From: Apostichopus japonicus
Taxonomy: Eukaryota > Echinodermata > Holothuroidea > Aspidochirotida > Stichopodidae
Direction: 5' to 3'
DNA: 60,000 bases
Assembly: GCF_037975245.1 (NCBI RefSeq)
Contig: NC_092577.1
Location: 24,179,398-24,239,397, forward strand
Within the stretch, counting starts at the first letter, position 1; each line of letters begins with the position of its first letter. The notes under the pieces were generated by a model. The model was not told where the DNA came from. It did no database searches and was given only the letters and a program-made list of their open reading frames with translations. Made by a program: the position numbers and the translations under genes. Shown one piece after another: positions 42,076 to 52,933 of this stretch.

Positions 42076-43178
42076 ATGGCATCGCGCCGTGATTCCAAAA
42101 TTGTTAAGTTAACCTTCACCGGTGAACAAGCGGTTCCACCGGTGCAAGTTTTTAGTATTTTAAAGAGTAAGGGTGTTGTTGTGCTGGAGAGGTTGATGCG
42201 TTGCAAGCTCTCCAGGGTCGTAATACTTATGATGTACGTTTTACAAGTGACGTGACCCGGCAGAAGGGTGTCACGTTGCTGAGTGGGGTTGAAGGTTTGA
42301 CAGTTACTCCATACGAGCGTTCCGTATGGGTAACTGTCATCCACGTAGGACTAGAGGTGCGTCAGGAACTTGTCGCAACTGTTTTAGGTCGGTTTGGGGC
42401 TGTCAAGGCCATCAAAATGTGCTCCTACGCACAGGCCCCTGGGGTGTTGAACGGGCACCGACAGGTTCGGATCGACCTCAAGCAGGACATTCCCTCCTTC
42501 CTTTTTATTGCCGGGCATAAAGCTCACGTGCGTTACCCCGGTCAGCCCCGTACCTGCTTCAGGTGTGGGGAGACCGGGCACGAAGCCAAGGGCTGCCCAA
42601 ACAAAAAGTGTGGGCGCTGCCTTCGTCTTGGGCATGATACCTCTGCTTGCCCAAGCGAAGTTGTGTGCTCACTCTGTGGGAAGGAGGGGCATGTTTTTCG
42701 CGCTTGTCCCTCCTCTTATGTCTTTATGACAAAGAGTGGGGGTCAATCAAAGGCGCCAAGTTCTGGCGCACCTACTGCCTCGGAGGAAGCTCCACGCAAA
42801 GAGGGGGAACCGGCTGCACCTAGTTCACCCTCCCCCGTAGTTGCAGACCCCAACCCCGTGCCCGCACCGGGAAAGTCTCCACCAGCTTCCCCTATCAACT
42901 CGTCCAGTTCCGTCCCCAGACCGCCGCCGGTATCGCCAGATCCGGAGACTCTGTCCGACGGCGACTCCGGGGACTCGGTGGTCATCGGGTCTCCGGAGGC
43001 TCTGTCTGACAGCGACTCCGGGGGCTCGGTGATCGTCGAGCCAAAACGTGCCACTGGGACGAGCTGGTACGACGAGATGGGGGAACCCTCTCTAAAAAGG
43101 TCGGCCTCAAGTGACGACTCGGACGACGATATGTCGTCTAGAGCGCGCTTGAAGCTTACAGAATCGTCGTCGGCGTAG
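42076..43178 (+). pseudogene. LINE copy 1 ORF1 with one frameshift
   Basis: Starts MASRRDSKIVKLTFTGEQAV at 42076; a base missing near 42184 (gtgctggag where the other copies have gtgcctggag) breaks the frame before PGEVDALQ. The rest (42201-43178) is open and contains three CCHC knuckles (CFRCGETGHEAKGC, CGRCLRLGHDTSAC, CSLCGKEGHVFRAC) and an acidic Ser-rich tail. Confidence 0.85.
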
Positions 43179-43198
43179 TTTTGCCCCATTGCCCTCTC

Positions 43199-46100
43199 AT
43201 GGCCCATACATTTTCAGTTGCCACTTTGAACGTGAACGTAAATGGCATGAGGGATCATCGCAAGCGCAGTCGCATTTTCCAATATTGTATTTCAATGGAG
43301 GTCGACTGCGTTTGCCTGCAAGAAACACATATTTTGGAAGAAGATGTCCCTCTATGGGCTTATGAGTGGAGTGGTGGGCTGCATGCTTCGTTTGGTTCGT
43401 CTTCATCCTGTGGCACTGTCATCCTTCTGTCACCTCGTCAGGCGGGTTGTGCCACTAGGGTGGAGACGGATCACGAGGGCCGATTGGTTTGCATTCTTTT
43501 CAAGTATCCACAGGGTAACATCTCTCTCTGCAATGTGTATGCTCCCAATCGGCCTTCTGCTAGACGAGAATTTTTTAACACGCTGCCTTCCTTTGTTCCT
43601 GGTAGTGCACCATGTGTCATGGTCGGAGACTTTAACTGTGTCCCAGACTCGGGTCTTGACAGACTCGGGGCTTCTGTGTCTGCTAGTCCTGACGCTGGGA
43701 TCACAGAATTGGACAGATTCACTTCGGCACACCTTTTAGCCGATGTCTGGAGGCATATGCACCCGTGTAGTACGGTGTATACGTGGGTGAGGCCTAACGG
43801 AGAAGATGCCTCCAGGATAGATCGAGTGTATGCGCCCGTAAGTTTTACATTTTCGGGTGGCGAGACGCTCAGCTGTCCGCTCTCTGACCATGACACTGTG
43901 GTAGCACGTTTTGTTTTGCCTTCCATTTTCCCCATCGGGCGGGGCCTATGGAAGCTTAACTGTCGGATTCTTGGCGAGGCAGAGTTCCGCCAGGGTTTCG
44001 AGACCAGGTACAAAGAATGGCAAACATTGAAGCCGGCCTTTGCTTCTACATCCCAATGGTGGGATGATGTCAAGTTGCGCATCAAACGCTACGCAATTCA
44101 GTATTGCGTGACCCGCGCACGGCGTCGAAGAGAAATTCTCGAAGCTGTGCGCGGAGGTGAAGTTTGGCGACCCTTCGGCTGTCATCGCTTTGCAGACTTA
44201 TCTCGATGAAAAGTACCACGGTGCCCGCGTCAGGGCCCGTGTCGAAGCGGTGGAAGCCGAGGAGCGCCCTTCACTGAGGTTTTACCAGTCCGTTAGCTCA
44301 TCGGCAGGTGACAGACGCGTCCCGTCTGTGCGCACTACCGATGGGACCGTGGTCAGTGACCCTCACGGCATTGTCCGCGTATATAAAGAGTATTATTCGA
44401 GTTTGTTTACGCGTGGCAATGTCGACTTGTCGGCACAGGCTGATTTATTGGGGGAATCTCAAAAACCGTTCCCCACGATGTCAATGATATTTTGGGGGGC
44501 GGAATAACCACTGTTGAGCTTTGGAAGGCGCTTTCGAAGATGAAGAATGGCAAGTCCCCGGGTTCGGACGGGCTTCCGAGGGAGTTCTACCGAACCTTCT
44601 GGGCAATAATAGGACCCGACATCAGAGCCGTCTTCGAGGACGCCTTCCAAAACGGACTGTTAAACCAAAGTCAACGTATGGGCATGATTACTTTGCTGCC
44701 CAAGTCTGGGGACCCCTTGGATCCCCGTAACAAGCGTCCGATCACCTTGTTAAATGTGGACTACAAGTTGCTGGCTAAGGCTTTGTGCAACCGCCTTGCA
44801 CTGGCTATGCCGCATCTTGTGAGTGATCTCCAGACTTGTGCAGTGAAGGGTCATTGCATCCAGCAGAACTTGTGGTTGATGCGCGACTTGACCGACTTTG
44901 TTATTGAGCGTGATCTGCCATGTGCATTGGTGTCTCTGGACCAGCAGAAGGCTTTTGACATGGTGGATCGCGGTTTTTTAAAGAATGTATTGGAGACGTT
45001 TCAGTTGCACCCAAATTTTCGTAACTGGATTTCTGTTTTGTATGAACAAAGTTTCAGTTCTGTTATCGTAAATGGGTTTTGTTCGGAGGTTTTTAACGTA
45101 GAGAGGGGGGTGCGCCAGGGGTGCCCTCTGTCTCCATTACTTTATGTTTTGTTTAGCGAGTCCCTCTCTCGTCTTTTGGAAAGGGACTCCAGACTTGTTC
45201 CATTCGTTGTGCCAGGGGGTGCCAAAGTGAAATGCGCTCAATATGCAGATGACGTGACATGTGTTGTTTCGAGTCTGGGCTCCTTTCGCGCACTCTCGCA
45301 GGATTTATCTATTTTTGAGAGAGCTACCGGGGCGAAGTTGAATCCAGAAAAGACGAAGGGCCTTCGTCTTGGTAGCTGGAGATACAGAGACTTACCATTC
45401 GGTGCGTCGTGGTCGGATCAGAATATCAAAATTAATGGTATATGGTTCGGCTACGATGCACCTGGTGATGTCACCTGGAGCGAGAGGGCTGAGGTATTTG
45501 AGAGCAGGCTCGAAACCTTTGGCACCCGCTGGCTTTCGATCCTAGGGAAAGTCACCGTAGTTAATCGTTTTGTTTCGCCCATCTTGTGGTACCCGGGCGC
45601 GGTGTATCCAATTCCGCGTCGCGTCCTGGTGCGGTTGGAGAGAGCGATATTTTCATTTATTTGGTCGGGTGGTACAGCGCTTGTCAAAAGGGCGGTAATG
45701 TACCAAAAACTGGAGAAGGGTGGGTTAGGGGTGGTTCATCTGGGAAGTAAGTTAACTTGTTTGTTATTTAAGCAGTTGTTTGTAGCGGTAACTGACCCAG
45801 GGTTGCCTTGTTCATATTTTGTACGTTTTTGGGGCGGTTTGCACCTGCGTCGATGGGTCCCGGCGCTGTTTAGCAACAGAGAACCGCATAGTAGTACTCC
45901 AAACAGGGTGGTGCGTGTCATTTGCTCCGCTCTGATTGAGTTGCCCCCTGTTGACCTGTCACAGCCGGCCCTCGTTCACAGTTCGTTGCGGGATAGGGCC
46001 TTGAATGCATTTTTTTGTACAGGGACGTCATCCTGTTGAAGTATGGCGTTCGGTGCATTCAAGGCTGAATGGTTGCAGGCTCCGTGACCTTCCATGGAGA

Positions 46101-46369
46101 ATTGCACACGGTGCCTTGGTGACCAATCTGAAAAGGTATTACTGGCGAGTGGGTGATGGACTGTGCCCGAGGACCGGCTGTGACAGCTTAGAGAGTACTG
46201 CCCATGTTTTTTGGCATTGCCCCTTTGTTTTGAACTTGTGGGAGTGGTTTCAGTCCTGGACCGACCGTTTAACGGGAGACCGTTCCTGGTCGGTAGGACA
46301 GGGTTTTGTTTTGTATGGATTAGATCCTCCAGTTTGTTCCGTTGCTGTGTTGCAGCGTATTATTTATGT
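43199..46369 (+). pseudogene. LINE copy 1 ORF2 (endonuclease-reverse transcriptase), multiple breaks
   Basis: APE-type endonuclease motifs LQETHI, VMVGDFNC, RIDRVY and PLSDHDTVV are present, but the first motif reads TLNVNVNGMR with a two-residue duplication. Frames change near 44133 (two A lost in an A-run) and near 44449 (one base lost). The RT part (44492-46039) has GVRQGCPLSPLLYVLFSESL and the catalytic QYADDV. Another frame change lies at a seven-T run (46010-46016) before the Cys/His C-terminal domain (CPRTGCDSLESTAHVFWHC). It cannot encode one protein. Confidence 0.88.
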
Positions 46370-46475
46370 GCTTTTTACGTGACCCGTCATACGGGATACA
46401 AAACGTCACGGCCAAACGGCACTACCAAACCATCCCATTCTTACAAACGAACCTCAGGTCAAGCGAGCCAAAAAA
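46370..46475 (-). mobile_element. Inverted LINE 3' end fragment
   Basis: gctttttacgtgacccgtca onwards is the reverse complement of the LINE 3' terminus seen at 49361 and 55325. It starts exactly with the element's last bases, as expected for a separate - strand insertion into copy 1. Confidence 0.75.
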
Positions 46476-46553
46476 CAACACATGTCACGTCATCTGCATA
46501 TTGAGCGCATTTCACTTTGGCACCCCCTGGCACAACGAATGGAACAAGTCTGG
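46474..46553 (-). mobile_element. Inverted LINE ORF2 fragment
   Basis: acaacacatgtcacgtcatc through aacgaatggaacaagtctgg equals 50850-50929, the - strand coding for the QYADDV region. It is joined to the 3' end fragment by a deletion. Confidence 0.8.
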
Positions 46554-47336
46554 GGTTGAAGGTTTGAGTTACTCCATACCAACGTTCCGTATGGGCAACT
46601 GTCATCCACTAGAGGTGCGTCAGGAACGTGTCGCAACTGTTTTAGGTCGGTTCAGGGCTGTCAAGGCTATTAAAATGTGCTCCTATGCACAGTCCCCTGG
46701 GGTGTTGAACGGGCACCGACAGGTTCGGATCGACCTCAAGATTCCCTCCTTCCTTTTTATTGCCGGGCATAAAGCTCACGTGCGTTACCCCGGTCAGCCC
46801 CGTACCTGCTTCAGGTAATAGGAGACCGGGCACGAAGGCAAGGGCTGCCCAAACAAAAAGTATGGGCGCTGCCTTCGTCTTGGGCATCATACCTCTGCTT
46901 GCCCAAGCGAAGTTGTGTGCTCACTCTGTGGGAAGGAGGGACATGCCTTTCGCAAAGAGTGGGGGTCAAGTAAAGGCACACCTACTGCCTCGGAGGAAGC
47001 TCCACGCAAGGAGGGGAACCGGGTGAGGATTCACCTTCCGCACCTGGTTCACCCTCCTCCGTAGTTGCAGACCCCAACCCCGTGCCCGCACCGAGAAAGT
47101 CTCCACCAGCTTCCCCATCAACTCGTCCAGTTCCGTCCCCAGTCCGCCGCCGGTATCGCCGGTTCCGGAGACTCTGTCCGACGGCGACTCCGGGGACTCG
47201 GTAATCATCAGGTCTCCGGAGGCTGACTTACAGCGACTCCGGAGACTCGGTGATCGTAGAGCCGAAACGTGCCACCGGGACGAGATGGGGCACCCTCTCT
47301 AAAAAGGTCGGCCTTACAGAATCGTCGTCGGCGTAG
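46551..47336 (+). pseudogene. LINE ORF1 remnant, + strand
   Basis: From ggggttgaaggtttgag it follows copy 1 ORF1 to the terminal cgtcgtcggcgtag, with many small deletions. The first zinc-knuckle Cys codon region is changed to stops (ttcaggtaatag at about 46810). Its orientation is opposite to the fragments just before it. Confidence 0.8.
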
Positions 47337-48135
47337 TTACGATGATGAATGCAACGCATATCTCAGGTTAGTGGCGCAACTTAGGCTATGCATTAACTGT
47401 TAGGACTAGACCTAATTTCCAATGCACATAGGCCTAGACTAACTCCATATATACTGACATGGAGGTTTATAAAACATACCGTAATATTAATATACCCAGT
47501 CTTGTTACAAGATAGGCTGGATTACCTCGTAATCGACACACAGATGTACCCTAGTCCTACAAATAAAACTATAGGCTAATGGGCATACATTAGTCTCTGA
47601 ACGTTACATCAGATTCACTGACTGTGACAACCTTTTAGGATCCAGCCAAGACCCATTGTGGTCATGCTGCAGTTGCTGGGGCTTCTCAGAAGTCAGTCCT
47701 ACACCAGGCCAGCAATACGATATGATATAAAATGACAGATTAAGCCTCCACAGTTGTTTTAGTATTACGCCTTGTGCCGCCGGAATCACTGCGCACTGCA
47801 GGGATAAGAACGATTTTGTAATGAGGCAGTATGCTTGACACTGCTTTTTACGTGCAAAGAAAACGGACACGGACCAAAGGTGAACAAAACCAAAAACAAT
47901 CCCAGTCTGTGACATCTTAATTATTATTGGCTTAACTATACTTCTACTCCCTACACCTGTTTCCGTTGGCATTTATGCAAATGTGCTTTACTTCAGTGTT
48001 ATTGTTATAATTTATTACGTAACTGTTTGGTGTTTAACACGTATATAAAGTTTGCACGTGGAAATATACAAGGAGTTGGATTTACGTTACTGCTGTGTTC
48101 GGTATACTTATTTATCCCCCCTGACCACACGACAG
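47337..48135. other. Spacer with presumptive gypsy-B 5' LTR region
   Basis: No gene is seen in 47337-47842. 47922-48135 lies directly upstream of a primer-binding site, so it probably contains the 5' LTR of gypsy-B (tatataaag at about 48043 could be its TATA box). No second LTR is present in the window to define the boundaries. Confidence 0.35.
47843..47910 (-). mobile_element. Isolated 3' tail of the ORF1-only LINE family
   Basis: The reverse complement ends ctttgcacgtaaaaagc and contains cctttggtccgtgtccg, matching 32390-32448. Only the last 70 bases or so are present, as in a strongly 5'-truncated LINE insertion. Confidence 0.7.
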
Positions 48136-48150
48136 TTTTGGCGACGAGGA
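48136..48150 (+). other. gypsy-B primer-binding site
   Basis: ttttggcgacgagga lies immediately before the gag ATG and shares ttttggcgac with the gypsy-A site. Confidence 0.55.
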
Positions 48151-48771
48151 TGGCGCACATTTTACAGCCGCCAGCATTTCTTCCAGTACCGGGATCTCCA
48201 GCTATTTCATGGAGGCAATGGGAGCTTACTTTTGATAATTTTTTATTGGCCATGGGAGGCGAAAATTTCTCCGCTGGCCGCAAGACTGCCTTACTTCTAC
48301 ACTGTCTCGGAGTTGAGGGGCAGCGAGTATATAATTCTTTACCAAAATCTGCACTGCCTCCAGGTACTTCTAAATTTGACCATACACTCAATTTTAGAAA
48401 AAAAGTTGGAACCTACTGTAAATGTTGTTGCTGAAAGATATCGTTTCCGACAGCGGGGTCAGCATCATGGCGAGTCAATCGATAATTACGTTGCCATTTT
48501 ACGACAACTTAATACCAACTGTAACTTTGCTAATATGAATGACGAAATGATTCGTCACCAAATTGTTGAGAAAACCAATCTACCGAGGGTCCGAGAAAGG
48601 CTTTTAATGGAAAAGGAGTTAACGTTCGTGAAAGCCGTAAATATTATGCGTCAAATAGAGGATGCTATTCGAGAAGCAAAGATAATTGGCGAAAACGAAT
48701 CTGGTTCCAATGCACAGGACCGACAGGTGAATCAAACGAGGTCCGCCCACACCATTTTCAAGGTAACCTAA
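48150..48771 (+). pseudogene. gypsy-B Gag, one frameshift
   Basis: Starts MAHILQPPAFLPVPGSPAIS and continues LLHCLGVEGQRVYNSLP, a familiar gypsy Gag opening. The frame changes near 48410 (a run of A). It resumes as EPTVNVVAERYRFRQRGQHH, GESIDNYVAILRQLNTNC and ends NQTRSAHTIFKVT. Beyond, around 48802-48890, a damaged zinc knuckle (CYRCGSREHLAND, with the last Cys missing) is followed by CRKC. Confidence 0.75.
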
Positions 48772-48828
48772 TACTCATGGTTCGAGACCGCCGGAAAGAC
48801 TGTTATAGATGCGGCTCGAGGGAGCATC

Positions 48829-49348
48829 TTGCCAACGACAAGTCAAAGGATAAATGCCGAAAATGTTCGAGAATTTGGCATTTTTTCTAATGTGTGCCGC
48901 AGCACTGGTGAGCAGGTGAGAATTCATCAAGTTACTACACCACGGGATTCTAACGCATGCAATACTACGGAAGCCGCAGGAAACGGTGATTTAAATGTTT
49001 TGATGACAAATCCCACAGGAGTGAAAGTCAAGCCTATTACATGTACGGTGAAAGTAAATGATGTGCCTCTTAATCTTATTGTTGATACAGGATCATGTTG
49101 TTCTATTATTTCTTGTGATACTTTCAGTAAATTTTTCTTGCTGGAAGCACTTGAGAAGGTTCCGACAGATGTAAATCGGACGTCATACTCAATGCATTCA
49201 ATCAAAGTGTTGGGATGTTTCAAAGCTTCGGTGAGTTACTTGGAGAAAACAGCAGTGACGACCTTTTACGTAGTTGAGAAGGGGAATAACCTACTAGGCA
49301 GAGATCTGATTACTTCATTGAACATCAATATTTTGGGACAGGACTTAA
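48829..49348 (+). pseudogene. gypsy-B protease, cut by LINE copy 2
   Basis: LNLIVDTGSCCSIISCDTFS is the aspartic protease active site and NNLLGRDLITSLNI the later GxD/LLGRD strand. The frame runs into LINE sequence after GQDLTCNG. The gypsy continues on the far side of the LINE at 54261. Confidence 0.75.
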
Positions 49349-49360
49349 CGTGCAATGGTG
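49349..49360. other. Target-site duplication of LINE copy 2 (left)
   Basis: cgtgcaatggtg occurs here and at 54249-54260, bounding a complete LINE. Confidence 0.9.
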
Positions 49361-49395
49361 CTTTTTACGTGACCCGCCACGCGGGATACAAAACG
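49361..49395 (-). ncRNA. Structured 3' terminus of the LINE (RNA stem-loop)
   Basis: On the element strand CGTGAC ... GTCACG forms an outer stem and CCCGC-GTG-GCGGG an inner hairpin directly before TAAAAAGC. The same fold is kept at 46371-46404 with CCCGT/ACGGG, and at 55330-55362. It is likely the recognition site for the LINE reverse transcriptase. This is a cis-acting element, not a separate RNA gene. Confidence 0.55.
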
Positions 49396-49520
49396 TCACG
49401 GCCAAACGGCACTACCAAACCATCCCATTCTGACAAACGAAACTAAGGTCTAGCGAGCCAAAAGAACATACGCCCGCCGACCTGCAGAGACAAAACGCCC
49501 ACCCCCCCCCACTGAAACAT

Positions 49521-50111
49521 TCAAAAACGTACAGAAGGACGACCCGCACGCAGCGAAACGAAAAACCCCTCCCCGGCACACCAGCGTCCAAAAAAGGCAG
49601 CCCCAGATAAACGGCGAAAATCGCCTTCAATCTGAAGGCGAATGTCAGACTTCACCGCCTCCAGGACTGCCTGCCAACTGGCAAATTTCCCCCTAAAAAC
49701 CAAATTACATCTATTCCGCCAAACATGTTTTTTTACAATAGAGCAAACAAAAAGAATGCGGTGCAACACAGCTACCGAACAAACTGGAGGGTCTACCCCA
49801 TATAAAATAAAGCCCTGCCCTACCGACCATGAACGGTCTCCCGTAACACGGTCGGTCCAGGTCTGGAACCACTCCCATAAGTTTACTACAAAGTAACAAT
49901 GCCAAAAAACATGAGCAGTACTCTCTAAGCTGTCACAGCCGGTCCTAGGGCACAGTCCATCACCCAATCGCCAATGATATCTTTTTAGGTTGGTCACCAA
50001 GGCACCGTGTGCAACTCTCCATGCAAGATCACGGAGCCTGCAACCATTCAGCCTTGAATGCACCGAACGCCATACTTCAACAGGATGACGTCCCTGTACA
50101 AAAAAATGCAT
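49521..50111 (-). pseudogene. LINE copy 2 ORF2, C-terminal piece after a frameshift
   Basis: Resumes as FFVQGRHPVEVWRSVHSRLN, RDLAWRVAHGALVTNLKRYH, with the Cys/His segment GLCPRTGCDSLESTAHVFWH followed by C. It is one frame off from the upstream part because of the A/T-run at 50100-50106. Confidence 0.85.
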
Positions 50112-52914
50112 TCAAGGCCCTATCCCGCAACGAACTGTGAACGAGGGCCGGCTGTGACAGGTCAACAGGGGGCAACTCAATCAGAGCGGAGCAAATGACA
50201 CGCACCACCCTGTTTGGAGTACTACTATGCGGTTCTCTGTTGCTAAACAGCGCCGGGACCCATCGACGCAGGTGCAAACCGCCCCAAAAACGTACAAAAT
50301 ATGAACAAGGCAACCCTGGGTCAGTTACCGCTACAAACAACTGCTTAAATAACAAACAAGTTAACTTACTTCCCAGATGAACCACCCCTAACCCACCCTT
50401 CTCCAGTTTTTGGTACATTACCGCCCTTTTGACAAGCGCTGTACCACCCGACCAAATAAATGAAAATATCGCTCTCTCCAACCGCACCAGGACGCGACGC
50501 GGAATTGGATACACCGCGCCCGGGTACCACAAGATGGGCGAAACAAAACGATTAACTACGGTGACTTTCCCTAGGATCGAAAGCCAGCGGGTGCCAAAGG
50601 TTTCGAGCCTGCTCTCAAATACCTCAGCCCTCTCGCTCCAGGTGACATCACCAGGTGCATCGTAGCCGAACCATATACCATTAATTTTGATATTCTGATC
50701 CGACCACGACGCACCGAATGGTAAGTCTCTGTATCTCCAGCTACCAAGACGAAGGCCCTTCGTCTTTTCTGGATTCAACTTCGCCCCGGTAGCTCTCTCA
50801 AAAATAGATAAATCCTGCGAGAGTGCGCGAAAGGAGCCCAGACTCGAAACAACACATGTCACGTCATCTGCATATTGAGCGCATTTCACTTTGGCACCCC
50901 CTGGCACAACGAATGGAACAAGTCTGGAGTCCCTTTCCAAAAGACGAGAGAGGGACTCGCTAAACAAAACATAAAGTAATGGAGACAGAGGGCACCCCTG
51001 GCGCACCCCCCTCTCTACGTTAAAAACCTCCGAACAAAACCCATTTACGATAACAGAACTGAAACTTTGTTCATACAAAACAGAAATCCATTTACGAAAA
51101 TTTCGGTGCAACTGAAACGTCTCCAATACATTCATTAAAAAACCGCGATTCACCATGTCAAAGGCCTTCTGCTGGTCCAGAGACACCAATGCACATGGCA
51201 GATCACGCTCAATAACATAGTCGGTCAAGTCGCGCATCAACCACAAGTTCTGCTGGATGCAATGACCCTTCACTGCACAAGTCTGGAGATCACCAACAAG
51301 ATGCGGCATAGCCAGTGCAAGGCGGTTGCACAACGCCTTAGCCAGCAACTTGTAGTCCACATTTAACAAAGTGATCGGACGCTTGTTATGGGGATCCAAG
51401 GGGTCCCCAGACTTTGGCAGCAAAGTAATCATGCCCAGACGTTGACTTTGGTTTAACAGTCCGTTTTGGAAGGCGTCTTCGAAGACGGCTCTGATGTCGG
51501 GTCCTATTATTGCCCAGAAGGTTCGGTAGAACTCCCTCGGAAGCCCGTCCGAACCCGGGGACTTGCCATTCTTCATCTTCGAAAGCGCCTTCCAAAGCTC
51601 AACAGTGGTTATTCTGCCCCCCAAAATATCATTGACATCGTGGGGAACGGTTTTTGAGATTCCCCTCAATAAATCAGACTGTGCCGACAAGTCGACATTG
51701 CCACGCGTAAACAAACTCGAGTAATACTCTTTATATACGCGGACAATGCCGTGAGGGTCACTGACCACGGTCCCATCGGTAGCGCGCACGGACGGGACGC
51801 GTCTGTCACCTGCCGATGAGCTAACGGACTGGTAAAACCTCAGTGAAGGGCGCTCCTCGGCTTCCACCGCTTCGACACGGGCCCTGACGCGGGCACCGTG
51901 GTACTTTTCATCGAGATACGTCTGCAAAGCGATGACTGCCGAAGGGTCGCCAAACTTCACCTCCGCGCACAGCTTCGAGAATTTTTCTCTTCGACGCCGT
52001 GCGCGGGTCACGCAATACTGAATTGCGTAGCGTTTGATGCGCGACTTGATATTATCCCACCACTGGGATGTAGAAGCAAAGGCCGGCTTCAATGTTTGCC
52101 ATCCTTTGTACCTGGTTTCGAAACCCTGGCGGAATTCTGCCTCGCCAAGAATCCGACAGTTAAGCTTCCATAGGCCCCGCCCGATCGGGAAAATGGAAGG
52201 CAAAGTAAAACGTGCTACCACAGTATCATGGTCAGAGAGCGGACAGCTGAGCGTCTCGCAACCCGAAAATTTAAAACTCATGGGCGAATACACCCGATCT
52301 ATCCTGGAGGCATCTTCTCCGTTAGGCCTCACCCACGTATACCCCGTACTACACGGGTGCATATGCCTCCATACATCGGCCAAAAGGTGTGCCGAAGTAA
52401 ATCTGTCCAGCTCTGTGATTCCAGCGTCAGGACTAGCAGACACAGAAGTTCCGAATCTGTCAAGACCCGAGTCTGGGACACAGTTAAAGTCTCCGACCAT
52501 GACACACGGCGCACTACCAGGAACAAAGGAAGGCAGCGTGTTAAAGAAATCTCGTCTAGCAGAAGGCCGATTGGGAGCATACACATTGCAAATGGCGATG
52601 TTACCCTGTGGATACTTGAATAGAATGCAAACCAATCGGCCCTCGTGATCCGTCTCCACCCTAGTGGCACAACCCGCCTGACGAGCTGACAGAAGGATGA
52701 CAGTGCCACAGGATGAAGACGAACCAAACGAAGCATGCAGCTCGCCACCCCACTCATAAGCCCATAGAGGGACATCTTCTTCCAAAATATGTGTTTCTTG
52801 CAGGCAAACGCAGTCGACCTCCATTGATTTACAATATTGGAAAATGCGACTGCGCTTGCGATGATCCCTCATGCCATTCACGTTCAAAGTGGCAACTGAA
52901 AGTGTATGGGCCAT
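50077..52914 (-). CDS. LINE copy 2 ORF2, endonuclease and reverse transcriptase part
   Basis: Starts MAHTLSVATLNVNGMRDHRK (ATG at 52914; the extra six residues upstream come from a non-ATG codon). It follows ORF1 by about 20 bases. The N-terminal 230 residues form an APE-type endonuclease (LQETHI, VMVGDFNC, RIDRVY, PLSDHDTVV) that nicks target DNA. RT motifs: MKNGKSPGSDGLPREFYR, LVSLDQQKAFDMVNRGF, GVRQGCPLSPLLYVLF and catalytic QYADDV. It ends prematurely (ALNAFFCTGTSSC) at a homopolymer, losing the C-terminal zinc domain unless the ribosome shifts frame. Confidence 0.9.
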   Translation of the reverse strand: MAHTLSVATLNVNGMRDHRKRSRIFQYCKSMEVDCVCLQETHILEEDVPLWAYEWGGELHASFGSSSSCGTVILLSARQAGCATRVETDHEGRLVCILFKYPQGNIAICNVYAPNRPSARRDFFNTLPSFVPGSAPCVMVGDFNCVPDSGLDRFGTSVSASPDAGITELDRFTSAHLLADVWRHMHPCSTGYTWVRPNGEDASRIDRVYSPMSFKFSGCETLSCPLSDHDTVVARFTLPSIFPIGRGLWKLNCRILGEAEFRQGFETRYKGWQTLKPAFASTSQWWDNIKSRIKRYAIQYCVTRARRRREKFSKLCAEVKFGDPSAVIALQTYLDEKYHGARVRARVEAVEAEERPSLRFYQSVSSSAGDRRVPSVRATDGTVVSDPHGIVRVYKEYYSSLFTRGNVDLSAQSDLLRGISKTVPHDVNDILGGRITTVELWKALSKMKNGKSPGSDGLPREFYRTFWAIIGPDIRAVFEDAFQNGLLNQSQRLGMITLLPKSGDPLDPHNKRPITLLNVDYKLLAKALCNRLALAMPHLVGDLQTCAVKGHCIQQNLWLMRDLTDYVIERDLPCALVSLDQQKAFDMVNRGFLMNVLETFQLHRNFRKWISVLYEQSFSSVIVNGFCSEVFNVERGVRQGCPLSPLLYVLFSESLSRLLERDSRLVPFVVPGGAKVKCAQYADDVTCVVSSLGSFRALSQDLSIFERATGAKLNPEKTKGLRLGSWRYRDLPFGASWSDQNIKINGIWFGYDAPGDVTWSERAEVFESRLETFGTRWLSILGKVTVVNRFVSPILWYPGAVYPIPRRVLVRLERAIFSFIWSGGTALVKRAVMYQKLEKGGLGVVHLGSKLTCLLFKQLFVAVTDPGLPCSYFVRFWGGLHLRRWVPALFSNREPHSSTPNRVVRVICSALIELPPVDLSQPALVHSSLRDRALNAFFCTGTSSC

Positions 52915-52933
52915 GAGAGGGCAGTGGGGCAAA

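Larger units (their letters stand above)
41876..46369 (+). mobile_element. Tx1/L1-like LINE, copy 1 (decayed, 3' truncated)
   Basis: It begins GTTGGTAGTTGGCTTTCGTG, matching the 5' end of copy 2, and carries ORF1 and ORF2 in order. Frameshifts affect both ORFs. It is cut inside the ORF2 C-terminus (after CSVAVLQRIIYV), where an inverted LINE fragment is attached. No target duplication can be read at the 3' side. Confidence 0.85.

Noticed and set aside
42743-43207. 154-residue frame antisense to LINE ORF1 (also seen at 58872-59336)
   Set aside because: It mirrors the Ser/Asp-rich tail of ORF1 on the other strand and is conserved only because the LINE copies are.
43471-44085. 204-residue frames antisense to LINE ORF2 (also at 52034-52648)
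   Set aside because: Shadow of the endonuclease domain on the other strand.
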